64,000 nt of DNA, from positions 629,896 to 693,895 of the forward strand of contig CAUYUJ010015505.1 in assembly GCA_963575745.1 (NCBI GenBank), in the 5' to 3' direction. The notes beneath the pieces were generated by a model that was not told the DNA's origin, ran no database searches, and saw only the letters and a list, made by a program, of their open reading frames with translations. Within the stretch, counting starts at the first letter, position 1. Each line of letters opens with the position of its first letter. The position numbers and the translations under genes were made by a program. Source of the DNA: Prorocentrum cordatum. Its lineage: Eukaryota; Sar; Dinophyceae; Prorocentrales; Prorocentraceae. Positions 45,720 to 55,848 of the stretch are shown in pieces.

Positions 45720-46640
45720 AACAGTCCCAAACATACGGATCCCGCTCTTTATATGGTGGACGATGCGTCATCTTTTCAGTTAGGGGTGCCCTTACTGCAG
45801 GGGGAAGTCTCAGCTACTGTCATAGATGGCTACCAACAGAACTGGAAGCGTTGGGCCGACCCGGCCGAACGTATTGTAGTTGATGCAGGGAAGGCTAACA
45901 TCGGAGCATCGTTGACTGACCCTCTGGAGCTAGAAGAGACGGAGATAGTGCAGAACGGGGGATGGTGGAAACGGATTGTCAAGCGTCTATTGGAGACAGT
46001 CCAGCCGAAATATTATCAAGAGTGGATCGGGTGTGTCGATGCCACGACGGATGCCAAGCAGCGAATGCTGCGTGTGGATGGTTTCTCGCCTTGCCAACAT
46101 GTGCTCGGTCAGGAACCTCGTCTGCCTGGGGATCTGTTGCAAGATTCGGTAGATATGGTCAGTGAGCTGGGTCCGTTGTACGACGGCGCGTGTGCACGAG
46201 CGCGCGAGACACGACAGCAGGCTGTGCAGGCCCTGCTGCAGGCTCGGGACGACCAGGACTTGCGTCGTGCCGTCGCGGCCCGGCACCGAGTCACGTACCT
46301 TTTTGCAGCCCGGGGACGAGGCAGCGTATTGGAGGAAGGGTGAGAAGGGACACGCTAGGAGGCACGGAGGGGGGATCTTGATCAGACAAAAGGGAAGGGA
46401 TTGGTGGCTATCACCTCGGGGACATCTTATTCGGGCTGACCCGTCTCAGCTGCGACCCGCAGCGACGAGCGAGGCTCGAGCGGACCAGCTTGTGGCGCAT
46501 GTGCTGCAGGATGAGCGCCAGCGTTTGCGCACTGCCGCCGGACACCTGCATTTTCTGGATTTGACGAAGCAAGAGTTGCCTCCTCTGCCTCCAGGTGCTC
46601 AACTGGGAGCCATCTACAGAGGAGACCTCCACGGCGCCCC
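45720..46640 (+). pseudogene. Copia integrase core and C-terminal region
   Basis: The first catalytic Asp lies in 'MVDDASSFQLGVPLL' (45753 on), the second in 'ERIVVDAGKANIGASL'. The usual Q-L-G-R-x-E-R-H-G segment that carries the catalytic Glu is shortened to 'ETEIVQNGGWWKRIVKRLL', so the Glu appears lost. 'GFSPCQHVLGQEPRLPGDLL' is the conserved end of the core. After a frame change near 46330, 'HGGGILIRQKGRDWWLSPRG' and 'HLIRADPSQLRPAATSEARA' match the small barrel that follows the core in these elements. Confidence 0.7.
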
Positions 46641-47117
46641 AAGAGAACCCCAACGACCAGCAGGAACCCATGTCTTCGGAAGCAGGACCTCTTGTGGTTC
46701 CCAGACCAGCAGTGCCCCAAGAGCCTCGTCAGCCTCCAGGGGTCCCACAACTTCCGACTCCAGCTCCGACTCCGGCACGTCCTCTACGACGGCACTCGAC
46801 GAAGCGACCGATAGGCAAGTTATCCAACCCAGCTCAGCAGGCCACCAGAGAAACCCATAGTGGAGAAGACCCCGCACAACCAGGAATTACCGACGATAAC
46901 GAAACCCTCTTTCCAGCTACCTCAGGGGATGATGTTGCGATCGATTTTATGCCGTTTCTCAGGAAGCTGACCCAGGAGCCTCCACCAGTTCAGGAACACG
47001 ATGTTCTGCTCGCTCAGGCTGAGCCTGCTGACATGGCCACTCTTGCAGCCGGGGCACTCGAGCACGTGGGACGCATGGAACCGACCAGTACCTCCGCGTG
47101 GAGGATGCCTCTTACTG
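46595..47117 (+). pseudogene. Copia integrase-RT linker
   Basis: Pro/Thr/Ser-rich, low-order linker in frame from 46595 ('PVPQLPTPAPTPARPLRRH'-like), then an acidic part with 'DDVAIDFMPFLRKLTQEPP' and 'LAAGALEHVGRMEPTSTSAW'. The frame is interrupted at 47118 by the inserted mini-element. Such linkers join integrase to reverse transcriptase in the copia polyprotein. Confidence 0.5.
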
Positions 47118-47120
47118 TTA

Positions 47121-47264
47121 GGTCGGGCCTGTCCCCCTACAGGGGGATTTTGGCCAGCAGATGAAAAACATGCACAACATGCACCCAACATGCTAAAAAA
47201 TAGTAAAAACAATCCCCAGACTATTTGTCTGACTATTTGGGAAGATTCCCCTTGCGGGCCCGGC
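47121..47264 (+). mobile_element. TTA-type hairpin-tipped mini-element, complete copy inside the copia element
   Basis: TTA (47118-47120) and TTA (47265-47267) flank a 144-bp element. The left end GGTCGGGCCTG is inverted at the right end as CGGGCCCGGC. Just inside the left end is a perfect hairpin arm pair, TCCCCCTACAGGGGGA. The interior is AT-rich with AATCCCCAGACTATTTGTCT, a segment also present in the copy at 61390-61522. It has no coding capacity. It interrupts the polyprotein between linker and RT. Confidence 0.65.
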
Positions 47265-47279
47265 TTAATCTTGCTGCGC

Positions 47280-48440
47280 TGTTGGCGGGGGCTATTTCCA
47301 GGCGGTCCAGAAGGAGCTCCATTTGAGGAACGCCTCCCCCGAGCCAGCTCGGAAAGCCGAGGGGTCGAGGGCCCGGGAAGCTGATGGCCTGATCCGGAAA
47401 GGATGTCCGAGGGTGGTCCAGGGGCCCGAGGAGCAGAAGGTTCAGGAGAGGTGGAGCCACAGGCTTGTCCCAGGACGGCTCGGGATGACCGAGGAAGAGG
47501 AAGAAGGACTCGAGACTACAGTCGGGCCGCTGAAAGAAGGAACGCAAAATAAGGAACGAAGCCCCTTCTTGGCCCTGTAAGTGCCTCCGTGCCCCAGGAA
47601 GGCAAGAGGAACCTAAGGAACATCGAGCCCCTTCCGAACCCGGGCTGTTCCTTATTTTAGCGTCTTGACTGTAGGGTCAAGGCCCGATGGTGTTTGCGAG
47701 GGTATCTGGATCCCGACCTCCCCGAGCTCATCCAGGAAGGCAATCTCCAGAGTCCTACTATTAGACCCTTTGGTCGTGCGCTGTGTCTGCAGATGGTGGC
47801 CGGGCATCAGTGGGATCACGTGCGTTTCCAGAAGAATATCAAACGACGCGAGCCCATTTTTACAACGATGCCAAAATTAATGTCAGGACATACCGGGGAG
47901 AGATTTTGAAAGTTACTAAAAACTCGACGAGAGAAAAACAAATCCCCCTTCGAATGGTTCCAGGAGTTCGACAGTTGCTTGCGACAGTTTGGTTTCTGCT
48001 CCAGTCGTTTTGACGCGTGCCTGCATTTCCCTTCGAGACCGAGGAGTGCTCGTTGGGGCACTTGTGGTGCCATGTGGGTGACAACATCATTGGCTGCTGT
48101 GTTACGCTGTACGACGACACGGTCCGACGGTTCAAGGAACGGCTCCTTTTTCGGAAATTGCAGATACATCGGGGAGAGTTTTGTGGGACGAACTACGTTC
48201 AGGATCCGACGCCAAAATCATCCAGGGGAATCCGTAGGAATTGGTTGAGAAAATGCGCCTGGTACGTTTCGCTCGACATCGACTACGACACCCGTCAGCC
48301 CCAGCGACCGATGCCGAAATTGCTCAGGGACGATCGTGTCTCGGAGATGGCGGATGGGTGTGCAAAGAGACGCGCCCCGACTGATCCTGCCAAGTATCTT
48401 TTGGACAGGGTTGCTTCCCACGACCCACCGTAGGCGAGTT
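47280..48440 (+). pseudogene. Copia reverse transcriptase relic
   Basis: RT pieces are spread over three frames. 'YFQAVQKELHLRNASPEPAR' (47300 on) is the start. 'RGYLDPDLPELIQEGNLQSP' then 'GRALCLQMVAGHQWD' (47695-47815) is the fingers region. 48000-48430 holds the palm: 'CHVGDNIIGC' stands where the active-site (Y/H)-V-D-D normally is, so one catalytic Asp is Gly, and 'FRKLQIHRGEFCGTNY' and 'DPAKYLLDRV' follow. Between 47580 and 47680 no RT sequence is visible. The protein would copy element RNA into cDNA; this copy cannot. Confidence 0.7.
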
Positions 48441-49119
48441 GATGCAAAGCGCGGCCGTATCAGACTTGCCCATTCCTTCGGACGAGCTGACAATGACCGC
48501 TCACCTCGACGCAGCGCGGAGAACTGCCAAGAACAATGGCACCCAGGCGGGCTATGTGCTGGCGTTTACCTCTACGACAACGCACAGTGGACAGGAAACT
48601 CCGCGGGCACCTTTCGATTGGCGTTCTTTCTGGCTGGAACGACCTTGCTGCCGGTAGTTTGTTGGGAGAGGCCCGGGCAGCTTCCGCGTGCTGTGCCGCC
48701 GTGGAATGGATGTCGCTTATGCTTTACGAGGCTCTAGACGGGCCTGTCGACCTGAGAAACCTCGACGCCTGCACGTGTCCCTGGAAGCCCATCATAGTCA
48801 CATATCGTAAGTCTCTCCATGGCACTGTACAGGCCAACGCGGCTCCAGCTAGCTTGGAAGACAAACGTTTTGCGATCGACGTGGTTGTGATAAAAGACTC
48901 CGTCAAGCGTTGCCAGGCGCGCTTTAGGTGGCGCCCTACTCATTGACAGTTGGCGGATGCGTTGGCTGAGGGCAAAGGGGACCCGGCGGACCTCCTGAGG
49001 GCTTGCATGATGGCCAACTGCTACCAGCTAGCTGACGAACAGCTTGTTTTACACTCTAAAGCCTACGTGAGGGAGAACAGGAGATTACGGGGTGCACGAC
49101 GAAAAGGAACAATCTACTA
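48441..49119 (+). pseudogene. Copia RNase H relic
   Basis: 'MTAHLDAARRTAKNNGTQAG' then 'YVLAFTS' carries the first Asp. After a frame change, 'DLAAGSLLGEARAASACCAA' carries the Glu. 'IIVTYRKSLHGTVQANAAPA' has Tyr where the third Asp is expected (usual form TDCKSLYD). 'LEDKRFAIDVVVIKDSVKRC' and 'ARFRWRPTH' follow, then an in-frame TGA at 48944-48946, then 'QLADALAEGKGDPADLLRAC' to a TAG at 49117. The order matches the C-terminus of copia polyproteins. Confidence 0.75.
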
Positions 49120-49377
49120 GGACCTTGGAGGGTCTTCGATTGTGACAGCAGTGTGCGAAACCATTTGTGTGTCCATGTCGTTATGGACTGTGGATTGTAC
49201 AACTGTACATCGACACCATACTGTATACTACCCATGCATGCGTGTGTGACGACAACGACTTACATGTTGTTCGATGTTGTTGTGTGCGCCGGCTCTACGG
49301 TTCAAGCGTATGCCTCTCTCTCTCTCTCTCTGCAATTTTCGTGAACGACCCAGCCTGACGGTCTAACTCAGCCTGAC

Positions 49378-49775
49378 ATGGTCAAGACTGAACCACCACC
49401 GCCTGCCGTTGCCGGCCAAGAGTTCCGTGAGCGCCCACATCAGGCGCGGCCCAAGGTCACGGGAGAGGAGTCCGAGGCAGCCGTGATCAGGTCGGGAAAA
49501 CAAAAAGGCAAAACCTATGCTGATGCGTGGAACAATGGTCGCCCGTACTGCTGGCACCTGTCTCATCCGTCCCCGACGAGCGGAGCTTCTCAGGCCTCGT
49601 GGCTCGAGTGTACCTGTCCAAGCGTGTCACTGGGCTTGTGGAGGCAGTCGACTCGCTCGAGAATCGCACGTCTTGGATCGAGGCCTCCGATCAATTAGAC
49701 CTCGACTCCCGTGTTGAGAGCCTTCGAGATCAGGCCCGTTCAGCTGGCAGCGGGGGTCCAGACGATCGGGTGTAG
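49378..49775 (+). pseudogene. Extra ORF between RNase H and 3' LTR
   Basis: The frame from the ATG at 49378 contains 'SGKQKGKTYADAWNNGRPYC'. After a frameshift near 49580 it continues as 'VYLSKRVTGLVEAVDSLENR', a likely coiled coil, and ends at the TAG near 49775. The G-K-x-K-G-K-T-Y motif recurs in dinoflagellate proteins I have seen, sometimes attached to copia elements, and is reminiscent of the short domain seen C-terminal to some exonucleases. Function is unknown. Its place inside the LTRs says it travelled with the element. Confidence 0.5.
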
Positions 49776-49873
49776 CCCGTCGGTGGCCGGTATCCCTCTA
49801 GTGTGAGAATGGTCACGGTGTCGTGACTTTCGCAGGCAGCGCTGAAGTTTAAGGGGCTGGAATGGGGTGATCT

Positions 49874-50013
49874 TGTCAGTATGTGCCTCAGACCATGCTT
49901 GCCTCTCACGCCTGCTTCCGCAACCGTCTGTGCGTGGAGAGATGTTCAACGAGCGCAAGGTGCCGGACCAACCTGTCATCATCCAGAGGCCTGGGAGGCC
50001 ATGGTTTTATGCA
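49874..50013 (+). repeat. 3' LTR
   Basis: 140 bases, TGTCAGTATGTGCCTC to GGTTTTATGCA, about 85% like the 5' LTR by eye with compensating one-base indels. It is preceded by the purine-rich AAGGGGCTGGAATGGGGTGA (49851-49870), a candidate polypurine tract for plus-strand priming. Confidence 0.85.
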
Positions 50014-50044
50014 GAGGAGGAGGGGAGCGGGGGCGGGATACTGG

Positions 50045-50180
50045 CAGGTGGCGCAAGACGAGGAGGAGGAGGAGGAGGAGCAGGAGGAGGAGGAGGAGGA
50101 GGAGGAGGAGGAGGAGGAGGGAGGAGGGAGGAGGGAGGAGGAAGGAGGGAGGAAGGAGGAGGAGGAGGAGGAAAGGAGAG
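50045..50180. repeat. (GGA)n microsatellite
   Basis: GGA/GAG triplets directly downstream of the 3' LTR. Confidence 0.9.
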
Positions 50181-50273
50181 GCGATGGAGAAGGCATGGGG
50201 GAGGAGGGCGGGTGCGCGGCCCCTTCTCGGCGCTGCCCTCAGCCGCGCCACCGCCCCCGGCCCTGGCGCGGCC

Positions 50274-50579
50274 TCAGGCCCACGTGTCGTCGTACAGCTC
50301 CTCCTCGAAGCGCATGCGCGCGTCGGTCCTCTTCAGCGAGGACTGCATGAGCACCGCGCCCTCCTCGTCCTCCTCCACGTCGTCGCACTCCACCGGGTCT
50401 GGGGCAGCGGCCGTGGGGCCCGTGCGGCGCTGGCCCTTCCTGACCACGGGCTCGCCAACGCCCGTTTGCATCAGCACGGTCGCATCGTCGAGCAATGCGT
50501 CGCCCCCCCCCGTCACTAGGTGGCCGAGCGCCGCCGCGGCGAGGAGGAACAGCGGCGCGAGGGTCGCCTTCACGTTCAT
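50274..50579 (-). CDS. Small putative secreted protein
   Basis: 101 codons, intact. The ATG at 50579 is the first that places a signal peptide at the start: MNVKATLAPLFLLAAAALGH has a basic residue then a hydrophobic core. The rest is acidic and polar. It holds two similar short motifs, 'DATVLMQTG' and 'EGAVLMQSS'. Short (A/V)-(L/V)-(L/M)-Q-(T/S) motifs after a signal peptide are common in dinoflagellate secreted proteins as I know them. It ends FEEELYDDTWA and TGA. No enzyme domain is present. The gene sits between the copia 3' LTR with its GGA repeat and a repeat-rich stretch. No intron or SL relic is visible nearby. Role unknown. Confidence 0.5.
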   Translation of the reverse strand: MNVKATLAPLFLLAAAALGHLVTGGGDALLDDATVLMQTGVGEPVVRKGQRRTGPTAAAPDPVECDDVEEDEEGAVLMQSSLKRTDARMRFEEELYDDTWA

Positions 50580-51097
50580 GTCTAGTATGAGCAATGCTTT
50601 GGAAGCCGTGAGTCTGAGGGTGGCCGAATCTGAGATGACCAAGCTGCTTGAGACCACCGGCCACGGGCAGAGGAGGCAACGAGAGTGGAGGGGCAAGGGG
50701 CCGCCCGCGCCGGCAGGCACAGGTGGGGCCGGCAGCGTGGCCACGACGCGACAATCGGCCACACAACGGCGCAAGACGAGGAGGAACATCGGCGTGGGGG
50801 CAGGGAGGCGTACCCATCGGTCGGAAGAAATAGGTAGAAGCATGATGTAGGAAGGCGTTGGAAGTAGATTGGGTCTCCACCCGCCCCCTGAAGGGGAAGC
50901 AAGAGGGGAAGCCACTCGATCATTGAAGTAGAAAGGCGCTCAAAGTAGATTGGAATCTGGGACTCCCAAAATACCTACTTTCAACGACCGATGGGTACTT
51001 AGACTGCACGACAACAACGTGGCAGCGATCTGTGTTCCCTCGCACGGACCCGACTGTGCTCAACAGCCTGCGGGACTCGGTGGTCGGGCCCATCGAG
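50580..51097. other. Upstream region of the small secreted-protein gene
   Basis: A plus-strand frame (50586-50850, starting MSNALEAVSLRVAESEMTKL) overlaps here but is probably antisense. A short direct repeat containing GGCG(T/C)T(G/C)(G/A)AAGTAGATTGG lies at 50853-50872 and 50936-50953. Confidence 0.35.
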
Positions 51098-51190
51098 GGG
51101 AGGAGGAGGAGGAGGAGGAGGAGGAGGAGGAGGAGGAGGAGGAGGAGGAGGAGCGAGGAGGAGCGAGGAGGAGCGAGGAGGAGGAGGAGG
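51098..51190. repeat. (GGA)n microsatellite
   Basis: GGA/GAG triplets, with three GGAGCGAGGA units at the end. Confidence 0.9.
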
Positions 51191-51559
51191 TATAGAGGGA
51201 AGCAACTACTGGTCACTGGTTGTTTGGCCTGCACTTCTGAATCGCAACAACCTGAGTTGCACAGCATTTCGCAGTCGTTACAGCGATGACTACCGATCCA
51301 CGCGTCGCGACCTCGCCTCGCGTGTGCATCTGCAAATCCGCCGACCCTGTCGGCGTGTGCGTTCGAGTCGTTCTTCTCAGTCGTTCCCATTCCCTGCACC
51401 CTGCCCCTCAAGCCTGAGAAAAACCTACTTATGTCGTGAAAGCGTCGAAAGGAAACCTCTTCCCTTTGACCCCCTCCCGGTCGGGGGGGGGTCTTGGGGT
51501 CTTGGGGGGCGTCCCCGAGGGTCCCGGAGGGGAGGGGTCACGGTGAGGGGTAAGGGGGT
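51191..51559. other. No gene recognised
   Basis: G runs at 51481-51530. Nothing else is visible. Confidence 0.5.
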
Positions 51560-52150
51560 GTAGGGGCAGCTACGCATCCCCCCAAGACAAACCAAGAGTG
51601 CCCCAAGAGGCATTGAGACGGTCCAACAAGAGGGCCCTCGATCGCCAAATGATCGGTCCAAAACGCCTTCACGCTCTCCAGACTGCCCAGGAGGCCTCCA
51701 AGACGCCCCAAGAAGCTTCTAATAGCAGTGCAAAGAGGTCTGCAGAGGCAAAACGCATGGCTTTTCCATCAGGTTTTAATTGTGGCGTTTTCGTCGTTTC
51801 TGCTTCCCGCCGCTCCAAGACGGCCCAGCAGGCCCCCAAAATCGCCCCAAGAGGCTTTTGAGAGGGCCCCAGAACAGCCCAAGAAGACCCCAAGACACCC
51901 CAAAACGCCTCCAAGACGCAAGACGACCCAAGCAGCCCCCAAGACGGCTCCACGAGCGTGCCCAGACGGGGGATCCCACAGATATTTCGAGCCCCGAGAG
52001 GCTCCCGGGAGGCCCCGAGAGGTTACCAAGAGACCCCAAGAGGCCAACAAAAGGTCCCCAGGAAGCCCTAAGAGGCCCCCAAGAGGCTCCCAAGAGGCAT
52101 TAAAAGTCCTCCTTCTGTAGAGGCCACCGAAAGCCTTCCAAAGACACCCC
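51560..52150 (+). repeat. CCCAAGAGG repeat block
   Basis: Dense CCCCAAGA(G/C)G(G/C) and CCAAGACGCC units, interrupted by a unique insert at about 51725-51810 (as at 34.4 kb). Leu/Trp/Gly-rich minus-strand frames and Pro/Lys/Arg-rich plus-strand frames come from the repeat. Confidence 0.6.
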
Positions 52151-52184
52151 AAGAAGCATCCCTGAGGACTCTGGCCCACGTCAG

Positions 52185-53000
52185 CGTCGTCGTCGTCGTC
52201 GTCGCCGCCGCCACCGTTGTCGTCGTCGTCGTGGTCGCCCCCACTCAGGGTCGGCGGCACCGGCCGTAAGGTCATCGCACAAAGTACATGTATACGTATC
52301 ACATAGATACGTATGTGTATGTGCATACATGTGTATACATATAGACATACATATAGATAGGTGTACGTATGTATGTAGGTATGTGTATGTGTATGTGTAT
52401 GTGTATGTGTAGGTGTAGGTGTAGGTGTATGTGTATGCTACGTACACGTGTGTAAGTGTATGCGTATGTTTAGTTGTGTGTATGTGTATGTGTACGTGTA
52501 TGTGTATGTGTATGTGAATATGGATGCGTTTGTGTGTTGCTTGTGGTTGATCATATACGTATACATATATGCATATACAGACGCATACGATTATGAACAT
52601 ATATAATTATGTGCATGTATACGTGCATGTCAACATGCATGTATAGGTGTACGCATATGGCTTCGTAAGTGCGCGTGAAGAGGTCTGTGTTTATGTACAT
52701 GTATAGTGTGTGCACATTATTGATATACAAACATGTGCGCAGATGATTATATCTGTATCTATGTGGCACCATGTGTGTATGTGTAGGTATTTGCATAGTG
52801 TGTGCATATGAATATGTATGTCAACATGTGTATTGATATGTATATGATTGTCGGTGTGTATTCGTGTTGGTATAGGTGTATGGTTCATTAAATGTGTATG
52901 TATGTGTGGGTGTAAGCGTACATGTATATATGTATGCCGATGTACATGTACATGTATACATAGATGTTGAATAAGTATATGTATCTGTGCACAATTGGAC
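52185..53000. repeat. GTC repeat followed by TATG/TG-type array
   Basis: 52185-52232 is GTC-rich. 52285-53000 is a variable array of TATGTG, TATG and TACATG words. His/Thr/Tyr-rich frames are artefacts. Confidence 0.85.
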
Positions 53001-53199
53001 ACCTAAGTGTGAAAGTGTACAACTCCGCCGACACCCGCTTGCTGGGGGTGCCAAGGCGTGTGGGGTGATTGGCAGTCCCTCTCCCCAATTATCTCCCTCC
53101 CCCTGAGGTCTGAACTCCGATTAGACGGGGGGGGGGGGGCGGGGGGGCTCACAATAGCTCCTCCACGGCCCCCCAGGGTTCCAAAGCCTCCGTTCCTAC

Positions 53200-53690
53200 A
53201 CTCCCTGGCCTCAGGCCGGGCTCCGGCACGCCCAGGAGGCATCAACAACAGCCAAAATAGCCGCAAGACGGCCAAAAAAGCCCCCAAGACGCCCCCAGAG
53301 AGCTCCAAGAGGACCCCCCAGAGGGCCCCGAGATGCCAAAATCGCTCAAAATCCGATGGACAACTTAATTGTTTAGCAGGTTCGCAGTTTTGGTTCCAAC
53401 AGCGTCCAAGGCGGCCCAAGAGGTCCCCAAGGTCGCTCCAGGACGGCACAAGAGGTCCCTTAGAGGGCCCCAAGGCGGCCCAAGAGAGTTCCAGAATGGC
53501 CCAAGAGGTCCCCAAGACGGCCCAAGAGAGCCTCAACCGAGTTTCTGAAGAAGGCCAATAGAGGGAACTCGAACTGATATGTCGAGCCCTCCGCCCAAAG
53601 AGGACCCTCGAGACTGCCAGCAAACGCCCAATAGACTTCCAAGTGCCTCCAAGATGCCCCCAAAAGGCCAAACAAATGCTCCAGTACGCC
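53200..53690 (+). repeat. CCCAAGAGG repeat block
   Basis: CCCAAGACGGCC, CCAAGAGGTCCC and similar units, same family as 34.2 and 51.6 kb. 53010-53199 has a G run near 53129 and no gene. Confidence 0.6.
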
Positions 53691-53724
53691 CTTCAAGCAG
53701 TTCCAACGAGGAAAATGGTCTCAC

Positions 53725-54915
53725 CCGTATGCATGTATGTATGTATATTTGTGTATGCGTGTATGTATGCGTATGTGTGTATGTGCGCATATATGTATAC
53801 ATAGGTGTTTGTATGTACGTGTGTTTGCGTGTATCGATGTATGTATGTGTATACGTATGTTTGCATATGTGTGTACGTAGGTATGCATGCATGCATGCAT
53901 GCATGCATGTATGTATAGTCGCATGCATGTATGTATGCGTGTCTGTGCTTCGTACACATGCACGTGTGAGGAAACCGGTATGTTCGTATGTACGTATGCA
54001 TGTGTGTAGGTAGTATGTGTGTATGTGCGTATGCGTGTGTGTGATGCATGCGTATATGCATGCATGTATGCATGTATGCATGTATGTATGTGTGTATGTA
54101 TGGTTGTAGGTATGTGATAGTGTATGTCTGTATTCAGGTGTATGTGTGCGTTTGGATGGCTGCATGTTTGTATGCATGAATGCGTGTATGTATGTATGTG
54201 TGTATGTATGTATGTGTTTATGTATGGGTATGTTTGTATGTGTGTATGTCTGTATGAATGTGACTTTGGTTGCATGTATGTGTGAAAATATGTATGTATG
54301 TATGTATGTGTGCGTGCATGTGTGTATGTATGTATGAATATGTGGGTTGATGTATGGATGTATGCATGGATGTACGGATGTAGGTGGACATGAACACATG
54401 CATTCATGTATGCGTTCAGATCTGCATGTAAGTCTGTATATGTGTGTACGTCTGCATGTGTGCATGCACGCATGCATGTATGCAAACATGCATGTATGTA
54501 TGTAGTTACGTACGTATATGTGTGTATGCGTGTATGCATAAGTGGATGCATGCATGTATAATTGTATGTATATGCATATGTGCGGGCGTATGTTGTATGT
54601 GTGTACGCAGGTGCGTATATGCGGATGTATGTATACACACCACATATATATGCATGTATGTATGTATGTATACATATATATATATAAGTATGTAGTTGCA
54701 TGTGTGTTTGAATGTGTTGTTGTGTTGCACTTGCATGTGCATTTGCATGTGTGTATGTGTGTATGTGTGTATGTGTGCAGGTGTGCATGTATGCGCACCT
54801 ATATATATATCCATTTATATATGTATAGACACACATATATATGTATACATATACACACATATATATATATACATATATACATATATACATATATATGTAT
54901 ATATAGTCGCGTAGC
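53725..54915. repeat. TATG-type microsatellite, 1.2 kb
   Basis: Continuous TATG/TGTATG/GCATG tetra- and hexanucleotides, ending in a (TA)-rich part at 54795-54910. The very long His/Thr/Tyr frames on the minus strand are artefacts. Confidence 0.95.
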
Positions 54916-54954
54916 AGCGTATGCATGCATGTACGCATGCATGGAATCTCGTGG

Positions 54955-55665
54955 GTGGCATCCAGGGTGCCCCTTGGAGGCAGTCTTGGCCCTCTTGGGA
55001 GGGTCGATTTGAAGCCTCATCGGGCTTCTTTGGGGTGTGGGGGGGCCTCGTTGGGCCTCCACAGTTCTATCTATGGGGGCCTCTTGGGGCGAAGTGTTTT
55101 TACTTCCGGTTCGTCGTTGCCCTCTTCGGTCCCATTGGGGTCGTTTTGGGACCCTCTTCGGGCCTTCCTAGGCGCCTCCTGGGCCATCTTTGGGCTCTAG
55201 GCGCCGTCGCACTCGTCGTCGGACGTCCTCGCAAAACGTCGTGTCGTCGTAATTACGTCGTCGAACGTAGCCGCATTCGCGTGGAGGACGACGCGACGAC
55301 CGGGCGCCCGCGGGCCCCCCCACCCCCAGAGGGGGGCCTCGGCTGCCCCCCCCCCCGTCTGGAGGAGGCGTCTTGGGGGCTTCTCTCTAGAATGCCTCGT
55401 CAGCTGTCCTGGGGGCGATCCTGGGGGTGCACTCGGCACTCGGCAGTCGCCGAGGGTGCAACGCACGAGGCGGCAGGAACGCCGAGACGCAGCACAGACC
55501 GAAAGACGACGGGCAGTTGCGCCTATGGGTGCCCTCGCGCGGGCCCTCTTGGGCGCCCTCGCTGTGCCTCGCGGAGCCCTCTCGAGGCCAGCGGGGTGCC
55601 TCTTAAGGGGTCAGCTGGGGGCCTCCAGGGCCTCTCGGGATCGACCGACTCGAAACTCCAGTTCG
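54955..55665 (-). repeat. CCTCTTGGG repeat block (reverse orientation)
   Basis: Units such as GGCCTCTTGGG and GCCCTCTTGGGCGCC are the reverse complement of the CCCAAGAGG family. A GTCG-rich stretch lies at 55200-55270. Confidence 0.55.
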
Positions 55666-55848
55666 CGTGACTCCTCCGCTTGTTTTTGCTGCTCAGGACG
55701 CGGGCGCACCTGGCCGTGGCCCCGCGGTGACAAGGCACCCGGCACACGACCAACACCCTTTTTGTTGGTCAATGGCGCGGAGACAGCACGCGCTGCGGCC
55801 CCACCGAAGGTGTTGCCCTGGCCTCAATTCGCGTGCTCGTCGCACGGC

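Larger units (their letters stand above)
43090..50013 (+). mobile_element. Ty1/copia-type LTR retrotransposon, complete but dead
   Basis: Two 140-bp LTRs flank, in copia order on the plus strand, gag with zinc knuckle, protease, integrase (HHCC, then core), reverse transcriptase and RNase H, followed by an extra ORF. A primer binding site adjoins the left LTR. The coding part is broken by frameshifts, an in-frame stop and lost catalytic residues, and a small element sits at 47121-47264. The LTRs agree at about 85% by eye, so the insertion is old. I could not find a matching target duplication: the left flank is GTTTT, the right GAGGA. Domain wording resembles copia families known from dinoflagellates. 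Confidence 0.85.

Noticed and set aside
53533-54938. Minus-strand frames of about 400 residues rich in His, Thr and Tyr
   Set aside because: These are translations of TATG/TGTA microsatellite with no non-repeat protein sequence.
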